Below are positions 47,200-57,024 of a stretch of 64,000 nucleotides of DNA, one piece after another. Under the pieces are notes generated by a model. That model was not told where the DNA came from, did no database searches, and saw only the letters and a program-made list of their open reading frames with translations. A program made the position numbers and the translations under genes. The number at the start of each line of letters is the position of its first letter. Position 1 is the first letter of the stretch. Source of the stretch: Sebastes aleutianus (lineage: Eukaryota; Chordata; Actinopteri; Perciformes; Sebastidae); NCBI GenBank assembly GCA_916700875.1, contig CAKAKS010000066.1, positions 3,699,742 through 3,763,741 on the forward strand, given 5' to 3'.

Positions 47200-48025
47200 T
47201 TGATAATTTCGTTAGAAAGGTAACAGGCAACAGCCACACTGAGGTCCTGATTTCTAGATCTTCTTTCAAAAAAGCTACAGGGCAGATAATGAAAACGATA
47301 ATGCACTTAGAAACTTTACAGTCAGAAAACATGGAAAGAAATATAAAAAATGTACAAGTTGAATGTCTTTTAACATATGACGAATAAGACGTACTGTACC
47401 TGCTCCAGACTATTAATACAAACAGTCAGGCAGAAGTGCCAAAGACATTCTGCTGTTGGACGGCAGGTTTTGCTTTATTCATGAATGTATTATTGGTCCG
47501 ACGGGATCAAAGCGCCTTCTGACAATAGTGGTGTCAGCAGAGGGCTTAGAGGCTGTCAGTCACCACTGGTGGCTGGAAGGTCACCAATTTAAATCCGTGA
47601 CCAGCTCAGACCAGCGAGGGAGAGAGTGAATCAGAAACATTCTCCTCTCTGACATTAACTATTGCTGCGCTGGTGCCAGTGAGCAAGGCATCAAAGCACG
47701 GTGTGGCTGTGTGAAACGACTGGTTGCTACTGTCAAACCCCTGGTGGTATTGTTAGTATTCATTTCTGTCAAAAACAGGAACACATTTCCCATAAACCCT
47801 TTTGCTTTCTGAAACAATTCAAGCCAAATTCAGTCAAGACTGAACATGTCATAACGGGTCAACAAGACCTGTCTCATTTCAGAGGCTCTTGCCAAAGAGT
47901 ATAGAAGCAAAGAGACACTGCTTTTTTGACAACAGCGCAGCCGCCATTTTGGACTGAAAACGCCAATGAGTCTGTGGCCATGGATGTATAAAGAGACACC
48001 TGTAAATCAGAGGATACGTATGTTT
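47200..48025. other. Non-coding, no feature recognised
   Basis: No exon or repeat supported. Confidence 0.4.
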
Positions 48026-48029
48026 CCAC

Positions 48030-48520
48030 CTGCGTTGGTTTGTTGGTTTGTCTGTTAGCAGGATTACTCCAAAAGTCTGTGATGGATTTGAATGAAATCT
48101 TTTGGAGGGGTGGAGTGTAGCACAATGAACAATCCATTAGATTTCCAATTAGCCACAACATTATGACCTCTGAGTATAACACATGCGCAGTGTAACTGAT
48201 GACGATTTGATGACGCGTGACCCCGCCTCCTTCCTTCTTCTTCGAGCAGAGATATACGCGTGTGGATGTGTGGCGAGACATCGAGGTGCGGGAGTTGCTG
48301 GCCGTCCGCGGTGAGAAAGGAAAAAGCGGTAGATGACGTATAGAGACATAACAAGGCTGCTGAATGAGAGAGGCATCCGCCGATACGTTACACGGAAACA
48401 CACCGTGTTAATAATAAGCCGACCACCTCACGGTACCACCAGCTGTGAGCTGGAATCTGTTTGTAAAGTCAGGCACCTTGGCGGAGATCTCCGCTCTTCG
48501 AGTGTCATTCTTGTTTTTTT
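48030..48520 (+). repeat. Dispersed repeat related to 27245-27455
   Basis: Starts GTTTGTTGGTTTGTCTGTTAGCAGGATTAC and ends GGCGGAGATCTCCGCTCTTC then GAGTGTCATTCTTG, the same opening and closing phrases as the 27 kb copy. The middle is longer and different. The three minus-strand frames inside it (up to 175 codons) are considered accidental. Confidence 0.55.
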
Positions 48521-48524
48521 GTTT

Positions 48525-49270
48525 TTAGGTAAATCAACTTCCCAGTCACTTAAAGAAATTTACCGTGTATTTCTTGCGTGTTTTTGTGACAAAACGTAGT
48601 TTGGAGACCTCATCGGGGATTCCTCCTGGTGAAAGGTCTTGTAGTGTGTGACCTCCAGTTATGTAGAGTGAAAACCACGACGACTTAAAGACTCCTGATT
48701 ACGAGACAGCAAGTTGTGTAGTGTGAACAGTACAGAGATCTGACGACTTTAAAAGCCGTGTAAACTTAGCTTAAAATGGACCTGTCCAGAGTCAAACATC
48801 TCTGTATCAGCAAAGAAGAGTGCTAACGGGATTGAACATTACTTCAACAATTGCACAATTAATGGAAAAGTTTAACTTGTGTAATGAAATATCCAGATCA
48901 TGAACATTTCTGTCACCTTCAGTGACAACAAAACAGCAGAAACAAATATTGCGCTTTTGGAAATTATACAACTCTAGTCTAGACAAATCTAAACCTTGTT
49001 TGCTCACATTTCAGCTGAGTGAGCCCTGTTATTTTATAAAAAAGTAAAATGTCACTTGTCTCATTTATACTGTGTGATAGCGGGGGAGGGCGTGACATTA
49101 TTGATGACCTGACAAAAGGAAAAACACCGTTGATTGGACACTCGTCTTGTTTCTGTCTGATTATTCTGTAATGTTTCACCTTCCTGGATGAGCCCCAGGT
49201 GTTTATGCTTCTCCCTGCCGCCTAATTGGTCAATTATCATTATTGTGTGGTGGGTCGCAGACACACACAC
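48525..49270. other. Non-coding spacer upstream of Tc1 element
   Basis: No supported gene. A GTAGTGTGTGACC / GTGTAGTGTGAACAG segment at 48638-48730 may be a repeat fragment. The Tc1 element inserted just after an ACACACAC tract. Confidence 0.35.
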
Positions 49271-49275
49271 ATATA

Positions 49276-49486
49276 CAGACGTAGGCAAAGTTGTTGGTAA
49301 CGTTCCGTTAAAGAGAGAAAAACCCACAATGGTCACTGAAATAACTTGAAACTGACAAAAGTAATAATAAATAAAAATTTACTGAAAATGAACTAATGAA
49401 AATCAGATATTGTTTTTGAATTGTGGTTCAACAGAATCATTTTAAAAAACAAACTAATGAAACTGGCCAGGACAAAAATGATGGTA
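49276..49486 (+). repeat. Tc1-like left terminal inverted repeat
   Basis: 211 bp from CAGACGTAGGC to AAAAATGATGGTA. Long arms of this kind normally carry an outer and an inner transposase-binding direct repeat; I did not locate the inner one with certainty. Confidence 0.9.
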
Positions 49487-49635
49487 CCCCTAGAAAAGAT
49501 GTAAAATAATGTGACCATAGGGACATATTAAACTAAGGTGTGTCCTGTAATTAGCATCACAGGTATCTTCAAACTTGTAATCAGTCAGTCTGCCTATTTA
49601 AAGGGTGAAAAGTAGTCACTGTGCTGTTTGGCATC

Positions 49636-50677
49636 ATGGTGTGTACCACACTGAACATGGACCACAGAAAGCTAAGGAGAGAGTTGTCTCAGGAGATCAG
49701 AAAGAACATTATAGACCTTCATGTTAAAGGTAAAGGCTATAAGACCATCTCCAAGCAGCTTGACGTTCCTGTGACTACAGCTGCTCATATTATTCAGAAG
49801 TTTAAGGTCCATGGGACTGTAGCCAACCTCCCTGGACGTGGCCGCAAGAGGAAAATTGATGACATATTGAAGAGACGGATAATACGAATGGTAACCAAAG
49901 AGCCTAGAACAACTTCCAAAGAGATTAGAGGTGAACTCCAAGGTCAAGGTACATCAGTGTCAGATCGCACCATCCGTCACTGTTTGAGCCAAAGTGGACT
50001 TAATGGAAGACAACCGAGGAGGACACCAAATCATAAAAAAGCGAGACTGGAATTTTCCAAAATGCATATTGACAAGCCACAAAGCTTTTGGGAGAATGTC
50101 CTTTGGACAGATGAGACAAAACTGGAGCTTTTTGGCAAGTCACATCAGCTCTATGTTCACAGACGCAAAAATGAAGCATCCAAAGAAAAGAACACTGTAC
50201 CTAATGTGAAACATGGAGGAGGCTCGGTTATGTTATGGGGCTGCTTTGTTGCATCTGGCACAGGGTGTCTTGAATCTGTGCAGGGTGCAATGAAATCTCA
50301 AGACTATCAAGGCATTCTGGAGCGAAATGTGCTGCCCAGTGTCAGAAAGCTTGGTCTCAGTTGCAGGTCATGGGTCCTCAAACAGGATAATGACCCAAAA
50401 CACAGCTAAAAACACCCAAGAATGGCTAAGAACTAAACATTGGACTATTCTGAAGTGGCCTTCTATGAGCCCTGATCTAAATCCTATTGAACATCTGTGG
50501 AAGGAGCTGAAACATGCAGTCTGGAGAAGGCACCCTTCAAACCTGAGACAGCTGGAGCAGTTTGCTCACGAGGAGTGGGCCAACATACCTGTCAACAGGT
50601 GCAGAAGTCTCATTGAGAGTTACAGAAATCACTTGATTGCAGTGATTGCCTCAAAAGGTTGTGCAACAAAATATTAA
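49636..50677 (+). pseudogene. Tc1-like transposase, single frameshift
   Basis: A DDE transposase that would cut and paste the surrounding element. The N-terminal half has a paired-type helix-turn-helix DNA-binding region (KGKGYKTISKQLDVPVTTAA), a GRGRKRK hinge and a second helix-turn-helix region (SKEIRGELQGQGTSVSDRTI). The catalytic domain shows WTDETKLELFG (first Asp), the glycine-rich HGGGSVMLWG segment, QDNDPKHS (second Asp) and MSPDLNPIEHLWKELK (Glu). The frame breaks at about 50400-50410, just after NDPKHS: a stop follows and the rest continues in the next frame to GCATKY and TAA at 50677, consistent with one inserted or two lost bases. An alternative start is 49657. All three catalytic residues are present, but on two frames, so this copy should be inactive. 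Resembles fish Tc1 transposases of the Passport type. Confidence 0.92.
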
Positions 50678-50685
50678 GTTAATGT

Positions 50686-50896
50686 TACCATCATTTTTGT
50701 CTAGGCCAGTTTCATTAGTTTGTTTTTTTAAATGATTCTGCTGAACCATAATTCAAAAACAATATCTGATTTTCATTAGTTAATTTTCAGTGAATTTTTA
50801 TTTATTATTACTTTTGTCAGTTTCAAGTTATTTCAGTGACCATTGTGGGTTTTTCTCTCTTTAACGGAACGTTACCAACAACTTTGCCTACGTCTG
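50686..50896 (-). repeat. Tc1-like right terminal inverted repeat
   Basis: Inverted partner of 49276-49486. It begins nine bases after the transposase stop codon. Confidence 0.9.
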
Positions 50897-50899
50897 TAT

Positions 50900-51850
50900 A
50901 CAAACCCCTCCATTATTCATTCTGCGGTGGAGGCAGACGGTGCACTTTTCTCGCCACAGCCCACCTCAGGGAGTTATTAGAGGTTTGGGAAATGTCTAAA
51001 TCCCTTCCTGCTCTGTGTGTTTGCCCTGCCTCTATGTACAGTACACTAACATCCATCAGGCATAAACAGGAGAGGAGAAGAAAATCTCCTTATTTTACAG
51101 AAGAAATAATTAAGAATAAAATCACATGGTCTAATCTAACCTTCATTGTGTGTCTTAATATAACTACATAGAAAAAAAATCTGAATACATGCCGACACAT
51201 AACTGTGCTTCACTTATCTTCTGTTTGAGGACAGTCTGGCAGACGAGGGTCAGGAATGTTGTCGTCATTCTTCTAAACATGCCAAAGAATGAGATGTTTC
51301 TGACGTCTACTTTAGAAAATATGTTGATATCTAACTGTAAGGACGACCCTGAAGATATTCTCTCCTCCTTGAAACAAAAAACAAAATCTGATCTAAAGTT
51401 CTTTACTGATAAAACATTCTTGGCGATACTTCAGGTCCTCGTTGAATGTAATTTCAAAGACTTTTCTCGTGTCCTTCACTCCTCTAAAGACATCAGCGGC
51501 TCCTCGTTCTCTTTGTAAAGTCACTGAGCATTAACATGAAGATGATACTACTGGATGTCTGATGTGTGTGTGTGTGTGTTGCAGACTTCTTTCATGTCCT
51601 TATATTAGAGAAAAACTACATGAGTTATCAGAAAAAAGTTGTACAAAGAAACTGACATTCAAAAAAACGCAACCAAGGAGGCAATAGGCTAGACCCTCAG
51701 GGAGCCAGAGGACTCCATGTCCACTGTAAAGCAATTTGTTTTTGGTAGTTTGATTGATTACAATTTTTTGGGTTATTGTGTTTGAAACTGATAAGCATAT
51801 ATAAATTTCAAAGATTGGGACCTTAAAGGTGCTATATGTGAAAATTCAGA
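50900..51850. other. Non-coding; one unexplained 109-codon frame
   Basis: The plus-strand frame at 51189-51518 has protein-like composition in its last 80 residues, and a possible splice acceptor (TTTGAGGACAG, ending about 51231) inside it. There is no recognisable domain and no matching upstream exon, so it is not called as a gene. A short GT run is near 51565. Confidence 0.3.
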
Positions 51851-51854
51851 GCAT

Positions 51855-52340
51855 GGTTGCGTCCGAAATTCCACACTAACATGCTATTTCGTACGCTAAA
51901 ACAGTATGTGAGATTTATTTATATGTTTGAAACCTTAATATGAAACCAGTAAGTGAATTAAATACTATTTCTGGCGAAATATTACAGTATACAAAGCTGG
52001 ACACTACGGCGGCGTAAATATCCCACATAACAGACATCGACGGACAGCTCTGTAACATCAATAACACTTCAATTTAACCAAGTATAAAATTTAAAAAATG
52101 TATATTTTAAATTAATTCCGACTTGTGACCAAAACCGTTGTTTTGTTCACATGAGGTTGTTACGAGTTACCATGGTTACATATCTCCAACCGGCAAGGAG
52201 GCTTTCAAGAAGTGACGACGTAAATTACTGCTCAGTGTGTCCGAAAAGATAAAAACTACTGTTTATTCCTCCAAAAGTATGCTGAAAGATAGTTCACGTA
52301 TTTGGTATGTAGTACATAGTATCTTGTTAAGAACCAGTGT
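51855..52340. repeat. Dispersed DNA-element fragment (GCGTCCGAAAT type)
   Basis: GTTGCGTCCGAAATTCCACA at the left and TTTGGTATGTAGTACATAGT at the right are end-type phrases of a fish element whose ends usually read GCGTCCGAAAT...TAGTA. The interior is unremarkable. The ends are not proven. Confidence 0.45.
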
Positions 52341-52344
52341 TTCT

Positions 52345-53195
52345 ATACATCTCAACTTACAGTACATGACCTGACTTTCAGCGATGGCATGTGAGGGCAG
52401 AGCCATGTTGCATAAAAGGATGCTCATGTAATCCTGAGGCCAGAGTACAACTATCCGTGGTATGTAAGCATCCACTGGCATGTAAGCTTCAGCTGCTGCC
52501 AAACGCTCTGCACGGTGAGATAACAGGAGGGTTTTGTAACATCATGTTTCATCTGTGTTAGTTTTAGTCTCTGAAATCGACTGCCAAATGTCTAAAACTA
52601 GGGAGCTTGTTAGTGATTCTTTTTCAATGTAAATCTTAAGTCTTGATATATATTTTGCAGCTGCTGTTCATGTGTTGGTTTTTTTTTAAATATCTTTGAT
52701 GAATGATTTGGTTGATCATAAAACTCACATGTAAAAGGTTCAGAAGTTCATCTTTAATGTGTTTTTTCACGCTGCTTTGACAGGTTTGACTTTGCTTCAT
52801 CGCTCTACTCTTTTAACTCTCAGCCAAAACATTGAGAAGAAACATCTCCCCGGTGTTCAACCACAGGACTGTTGGACAGAGAGACGTCTTTTGTGTCTCT
52901 CAACATGTGCAGTTTCCCTCCAAAGCCACAAATAAACATATTTTTTCTTGCTCTTCGATATTCAAACATACAGTTCAGCTGGAGGTCACATGAATATAGA
53001 TGGAGTCGGATAGCAGAAACATCTGGATCACCATGATGGCGTCTCAGTGACTGAATAAATAAGAGTTTGTGCAGCAAGAGAGGACATACAGTTACAATCA
53101 ACGCATATACATGGTTATGCCTTCAGAGTTGCTTTAATTCTTCGTGGCACAGATTCAACAAGGTGCTTGAAACATTCCTCAGAGATTTTCTCTGA
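52345..53195. other. Non-coding; short repeat fragment at 53140-53190
   Basis: No exon supported. 53140-53190 (TTCGTGGCACAGATTCAACA, AGGTGCTTGAAACATTCCTC) is a fragment of a dispersed fish repeat abutting the inverted duplication. Confidence 0.4.
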
Positions 53196-53196
53196 T

Positions 53197-53350
53197 GCAT
53201 TGTGAAGCTGCCAGATAATTAATGACGGAGTAATTAGCAGGTTTATTGTTTTTTATTATTCATCTATTATGTCACTGCAGGTTGACTGTTCCTCTTTCAC
53301 TGTGTTTTGATTGACAGGGCATTTTACAAGAAGGGTTGGATTATGTGTGT
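53197..53350 (+). repeat. Left arm of inverted duplication around coiled-coil gene
   Basis: Matches the reverse complement of 56452-56593 almost base for base over the core 53197-53319. Differences are a small length change near 53244-53270 and a 13-bp insertion near 53320. Contains the homeodomain-site cluster GATAATTAATGACGGAGTAA then TTAGC, and the block GTTGACTGTTCCTCTTTCAC. Confidence 0.85.
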
Positions 53351-53359
53351 AATAATAAA

Positions 53360-54188
53360 ATGTGCAAAACAAGGGCCGGTTGCATGAAATAAACCTAGGT
53401 TGCAATGCATGATGGGTGAAATAAGACACTTCATAGAAGAGAAAAAATGGCAGCGATACCACACCAAGTGGGAGAAAATAACAGAAAAGGTAAACAGCAT
53501 AAATGTAAAATAGTTAGCTAAAATTAGCCAACAATAACGGATAAACAGTTGAAATAGCATACTCTTCTAACAGATCGTTGCCATAGCAACAAAACTCTCA
53601 CCTCAGGCTTAGCCTGCAGTTTTGTTTTCTACTGTTATTATTATTTCTTCAAACCATGATTGCTACTGACGCATTCAGATTTATAAACATGTATGTGCAC
53701 TAGATATGGGTGTTTATTATTTATATACATTTTATTTTTATTATTTTAACATGTTATATATTTTTTTAAATGTTCTATTCATTTTTCTTTATTATTTTAA
53801 TCATTACTTTGAATGTAGCTTATATTTTTATATTTTCATTTACTCATTATAATTATTATAATTATTATTATGTAGTTAATGTATATTTGATACGAGGATA
53901 GGTTAATTATCAATAATATCAATTATAAATAATATTATTTTATTTTATTTTTAAAAACAAAAAAAAAATGTTGATACATGTTGGAATTGAATTGTAAAAT
54001 AAGCCTTTCACTTATAAAAATAAATCTTTAAAAAAAAGACAAGACAAGACAAGAAAAGCAGATCAAGACAAGCGGACTGATTACATCTGACTCAAAGGTT
54101 TTATATCTAATAGCAGATTCTTTAAAAACAAGTAGAACGTTTAGTTTCCAACTAAATTATACAATTAAAATACAACAAAACAGTCAGA
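53360..54188. other. Very AT-rich spacer
   Basis: Runs of A/T with ATTATT repeats (53690-53960) and a short AAGAC pentanucleotide run near 54038-54060. No gene seen. Confidence 0.5.
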
Positions 54189-54194
54189 TTTATT
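54189..54194 (-). terminator. Poly(A) signal AATAAA of coiled-coil gene
   Basis: AATAAA on the minus strand, about 41 bases after the TGA stop at 54235-54237. Its spacing suits a short 3' untranslated region. Confidence 0.6.
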
Positions 54195-54234
54195 ATTTTT
54201 TAATAATCTTTTGACTTTATAAATAGATTTTGAG

Positions 54235-54888
54235 TCAGTAATCTCCAGTGTTTCTTCTCCACATAGTGTTTGATCTCCTCAAGCAGCTGAATCTTCTGTA
54301 TCTCATGGAGGGAGTCTCCTGCTCCTCGCACTCAGCCTTCAGCTCAGCTTCCCTCCTCATGTTGAACTCGTATGAAACTTTCAGCTGCTCAACTTCTTCC
54401 TGAAGAGCTACATACTTCCCTCTTTCAGCCTGGAGCTCCATAAAGAACTTTGCTCGGCTCATTAGGTGAGCCGCTTTGAGCTCCACGAGGTCTCTCTGAA
54501 GCTCCTTCTTCTTCCTCCTTTTGATATTCTCATGAATCTCAGTGGCGATCCTCATGTGGCACAAGGTCCCTGGATCACTGAGCCTCTTCAGTCTCTCCAG
54601 CTCGTTGCGTCTTTCCTTCTCCTTCTTAATGAACAACTCTTTTAGTCTCCTCTGACGAGCCAGCTGTTCTTTAGTCTCTTCCAGTTCTTGGCTGAGCCGC
54701 AGACTCCTGTTATGCTCCCGGAGGCTCGTGGCACGCTGTTGCTGCAACAAATCATTCAGCTCCTTCACATCATCCGGCGGGCTGCTGCTGTCCTCTGGAA
54801 GGAGCTGCTTTTCAACATCCTTCTCTCCGTCTCTCACCTGGCTGGTAAAGCTGGGGAGGACCAGGCTTCTAATGATTCTGGTCGACAT
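54235..54888 (-). CDS. Intronless coiled-coil protein, 217 residues
   Basis: Begins MSTRIIRSLVLPSF and ends WRRNTGDY with TGA. Residues 41-103 (LNDLLQQQ ... EKERRNELERLKRL) and 118-190 are strongly charged heptad-like helices, separated by a DPG break at 105-107. A basic KRRKKKE patch at 123-129 could be a nuclear or binding signal; the tail (196-217) is Arg-rich. There is no signal peptide, membrane segment or enzyme motif. The ATG has a purine at -3; an AATAAA lies shortly after the stop. Two X-box motifs upstream (55063-55113) point to RFX control and hence to a cilium, basal-body or sperm-tail role; this is inference. The single exon may reflect retrotransposition or simply a small gene. 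I do not recognise a named family. Minus-strand coding frame is far longer and more protein-like than anything else nearby. Confidence 0.75.
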   Translation of the reverse strand: MSTRIIRSLVLPSFTSQVRDGEKDVEKQLLPEDSSSPPDDVKELNDLLQQQRATSLREHNRSLRLSQELEETKEQLARQRRLKELFIKKEKERRNELERLKRLSDPGTLCHMRIATEIHENIKRRKKKELQRDLVELKAAHLMSRAKFFMELQAERGKYVALQEEVEQLKVSYEFNMRREAELKAECEEQETPSMRYRRFSCLRRSNTMWRRNTGDY

Positions 54889-54894
54889 TTCTAG

Positions 54895-55062
54895 CTGCTA
54901 GATAGATCCTCCACTAACTTACAGTCTGTCTGTCTGTCTCTCTCTCTCTCTCTGCTGTGTGTAGTAATGAGCTGCTGTTGTCAAATCACACAGAGGATCA
55001 ACTGTTGCTGTGACTTTTTAAATGTTTTCATTCATTTTACTGACCTTTTCATATGTTTTCCC
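54895..55062 (-). promoter_or_regulatory. Putative 5' leader/core promoter of coiled-coil gene
   Basis: Lies between the start codon and the X-boxes. Contains a short CT repeat (54933-54952) and no TATA box. RFX-driven promoters often place the X-box within about 200 bp of the transcription start, so the start probably falls here. Confidence 0.4.
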
Positions 55063-55113
55063 GTTGCCAGGCAACCAGTGGAGACCCTAGGAAGTCACTG
55101 GTTGCCTGGCAAC
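55063..55113. promoter_or_regulatory. Paired RFX X-boxes in an inverted repeat
   Basis: GTTGCCAGGCAAC (55063-55075) and GTTGCCTGGCAAC (55101-55113) both match the RFX consensus GTNRCC-N-RGYAAC perfectly. They sit in an 18-bp perfect inverted repeat: arms 55063-55080 and 55096-55113, spacer 15 bp. They are 175-225 bp upstream of the coiled-coil start codon. Confidence 0.8.
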
Positions 55114-55189
55114 CTCACAGTGATGACAGAATTCAAAAGATACCTTGCTGCTGAGTCATTATTTGCACGACCACCACATGAATGCTGCC

Positions 55190-55660
55190 TTCAAATGAAA
55201 CTCGTGAGCTTGTGTTTACAACACGGGAAGTCATGTACACGATATGCTTGGCGTTCAAGTGGTTAAGTCGCGAGAAAAACGCTGCTAAGCAACGGCAATA
55301 TTAACGCTACTGTTGGCGTCTAGAAGCCACAGAGGCTAACAAGTGGGTAACATAATGCAGTAAATACAATGACATAATGACAGAGGAGAAAGATGAGGCC
55401 GTTGGGAATATCAACATTTTCCTCAAACATATTATAAAATTATGAAGAATTACAATATATTAACTTATTATGCACCGAAAAATTAACTTCCATGGCCTCC
55501 GCCATTTCTGACAACATCAGCAAACACGTCACAACTCGGAGCTTTCAGAAACTTTCCACTTACGAGGTCTTGAATACCACAAGAGGGGGGGCGTTCATAT
55601 GGACTCTTCTGGTGAACACGGTAAACACGACCCCATTTGAAGGCTCCAGAAATCACTTAT
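55190..55660. repeat. Probable dispersed repeat
   Basis: Phrases such as GTGTTTACAACACGGGAAGT, CTAAGCAACGGCAATATTAA, TTTCCACTTACGAGGTCTTG and GGCGTTCATATGGACTC resemble a fish dispersed element. No second copy in the window confirms it. Confidence 0.35.
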
Positions 55661-55749
55661 CAAGAAAAGTATACATGTAGGCTGTTTTAAGAGTATGAAC
55701 AAACAAACTACAGTGACATACAGTTGGTGAGGATTATAAAAGTTGAAAG

Positions 55750-56254
55750 GCGAGGAAAAGCTGGCATGGACATTTTCAAAGGGGTCCCTTGACCTCTGAC
55801 CTCAAGATATGTGAATGTAAATGGGTTCTATGGGTACCCACGAGTCTCCCCTTTACAGACATGCCCACTTTATGATCATCACATGCAGTTTGGGGGCAAG
55901 TCATAGTCAAGTAAGCACACTGACACACTGACAGCTGTTGTTGCCTGTTGGGCTGCAGTTTGACATGTTAGGATTTGAGCATATTTTTTATATTAAATGC
56001 AGTACCTGTGAGGGTTTCTGGACAATATCTGTCATTTTTTTGTGTTGTTAATTGATTTCCAATAATAAATATATACATACATTTGCATAAAGCAGCATAT
56101 TTGTCCACTCCCATGATGATAAGAGAATGAAATACTTAACAAATTTCCCTTTAAGGTACATTTTAAACAGATACAAAATGTGCAATTAATCACAATTAAC
56201 TATTGACAATCATGCGATTAATCGTAATTAAATATTTGAATCGATTGACAGCCA
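55750..56254 (-). mobile_element. hAT-like non-autonomous element, truncated copy
   Basis: Same orientation as the complete copy at 46522-47187; begins at the GGCGAGGAAAAGC equivalent and ends ATCGATTGACAGCC. One terminus is retained in decayed form; the other (TATAGGGCTGTC end) is missing. Confidence 0.75.
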
Positions 56255-56422
56255 CATTTATTATATATCATCACGTTTAATACACATAGTTTAAAGGCCT
56301 CTTTTCTTTACGTTTGGATCACACATTGTATCTCACACCATCACAAATATAGATGTTACTCTGCAGCATCTCCTTCTCATTATTAGACTCACATGGTGTA
56401 GATTTGGTTTGCAAATTATGCC

Positions 56423-56462
56423 CCACACACACACACACACATACACACACACACACACACAT
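56423..56462. repeat. (CA)n microsatellite
   Basis: About 20 CA units with one TA interruption, adjoining the right arm of the inverted duplication. The left arm has only GTGTGT at the matching place, so the array grew after the duplication. Confidence 0.9.
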
Positions 56463-56593
56463 AATCCAACCCCCCCTGTCAATCAAAATCACAGTGAAAG
56501 AGGAACAGTCAACCTGCGGTGACATAATGGATGAACACAAACAATGAACCTGCTAATTACTCCGTCATTAATTATCTGGCAGCTTCACAACGC
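56452..56593 (-). repeat. Right arm of inverted duplication around coiled-coil gene
   Basis: Reverse-complement partner of 53197-53350. The core is 56474-56593. It retains TGCTAATTACTCCGTCATTA then ATTATC, so the TAATTA/TAATGA homeodomain-type sites are conserved in both arms. Confidence 0.85.
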
Positions 56594-56599
56594 GGCCCT

Positions 56600-57020
56600 T
56601 TGGATCAGAGAACTGAAAACAAGCGCTCTTATTACGCCTCTGCAAACAACTGCGCACTTGACCTTTTCGAAATCAATGAAAGCAGCTCGGCTGGCATTTT
56701 GCAGAGCTGCCAAAAGAAAAAAAGAAAACTGTTCACACCTCTGGGAGCTCTGAGCAAAGCAATTTGGCGGCTGTGAGATCATTATGATTTGTTGATAATA
56801 TATGCACATCTAATGTAGAAGATCCACTTTTTACAGTTGAGCTGGCTGAGAAACGCTAGTGTTTAATGTCAGACTAACATGGTTCAGTGGCTTAAAGTCA
56901 TACATATACAATGACTGCATTACCATCTCAGAGTAAACACACAAACAATGAGCAGTGGTTTCCCTCAAAATGACTGGTACATGATATTTGTTTTATTCTG
57001 ACAAATAATTATTCTGAGAC
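56600..57020. other. Unique non-coding block
   Basis: No repeat recognised. Overlapping short frames on both strands are not supported as genes. Confidence 0.35.
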
Positions 57021-57024
57021 TCAA

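Larger units (their letters stand above)
49276..50896 (+). mobile_element. Tc1-like DNA transposon (1621 bp)
   Basis: Terminal inverted repeats 49276-49486 and 50686-50896 are 211 bp each with about seven mismatches by eye (about 97% identity). The ends read CAGACGTAGGCAAAG, and TA flanks both sides (49274-49275 and 50897-50898), the Tc1/mariner target duplication. The long repeats put it in the IR/DR-type architecture common in fish. It encodes a transposase (49636-50677) with one frameshift. Length and layout are those of an otherwise complete element. Confidence 0.93.

Noticed and set aside
47874..48401. 175-codon minus-strand frame
   Set aside because: It mostly overlaps a dispersed repeat related to the copy at 27245-27455, with two other frames open over the same DNA.
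54688..54894. Plus-strand frame opposite the coiled-coil gene
   Set aside because: Antisense shadow of a better supported coding frame.
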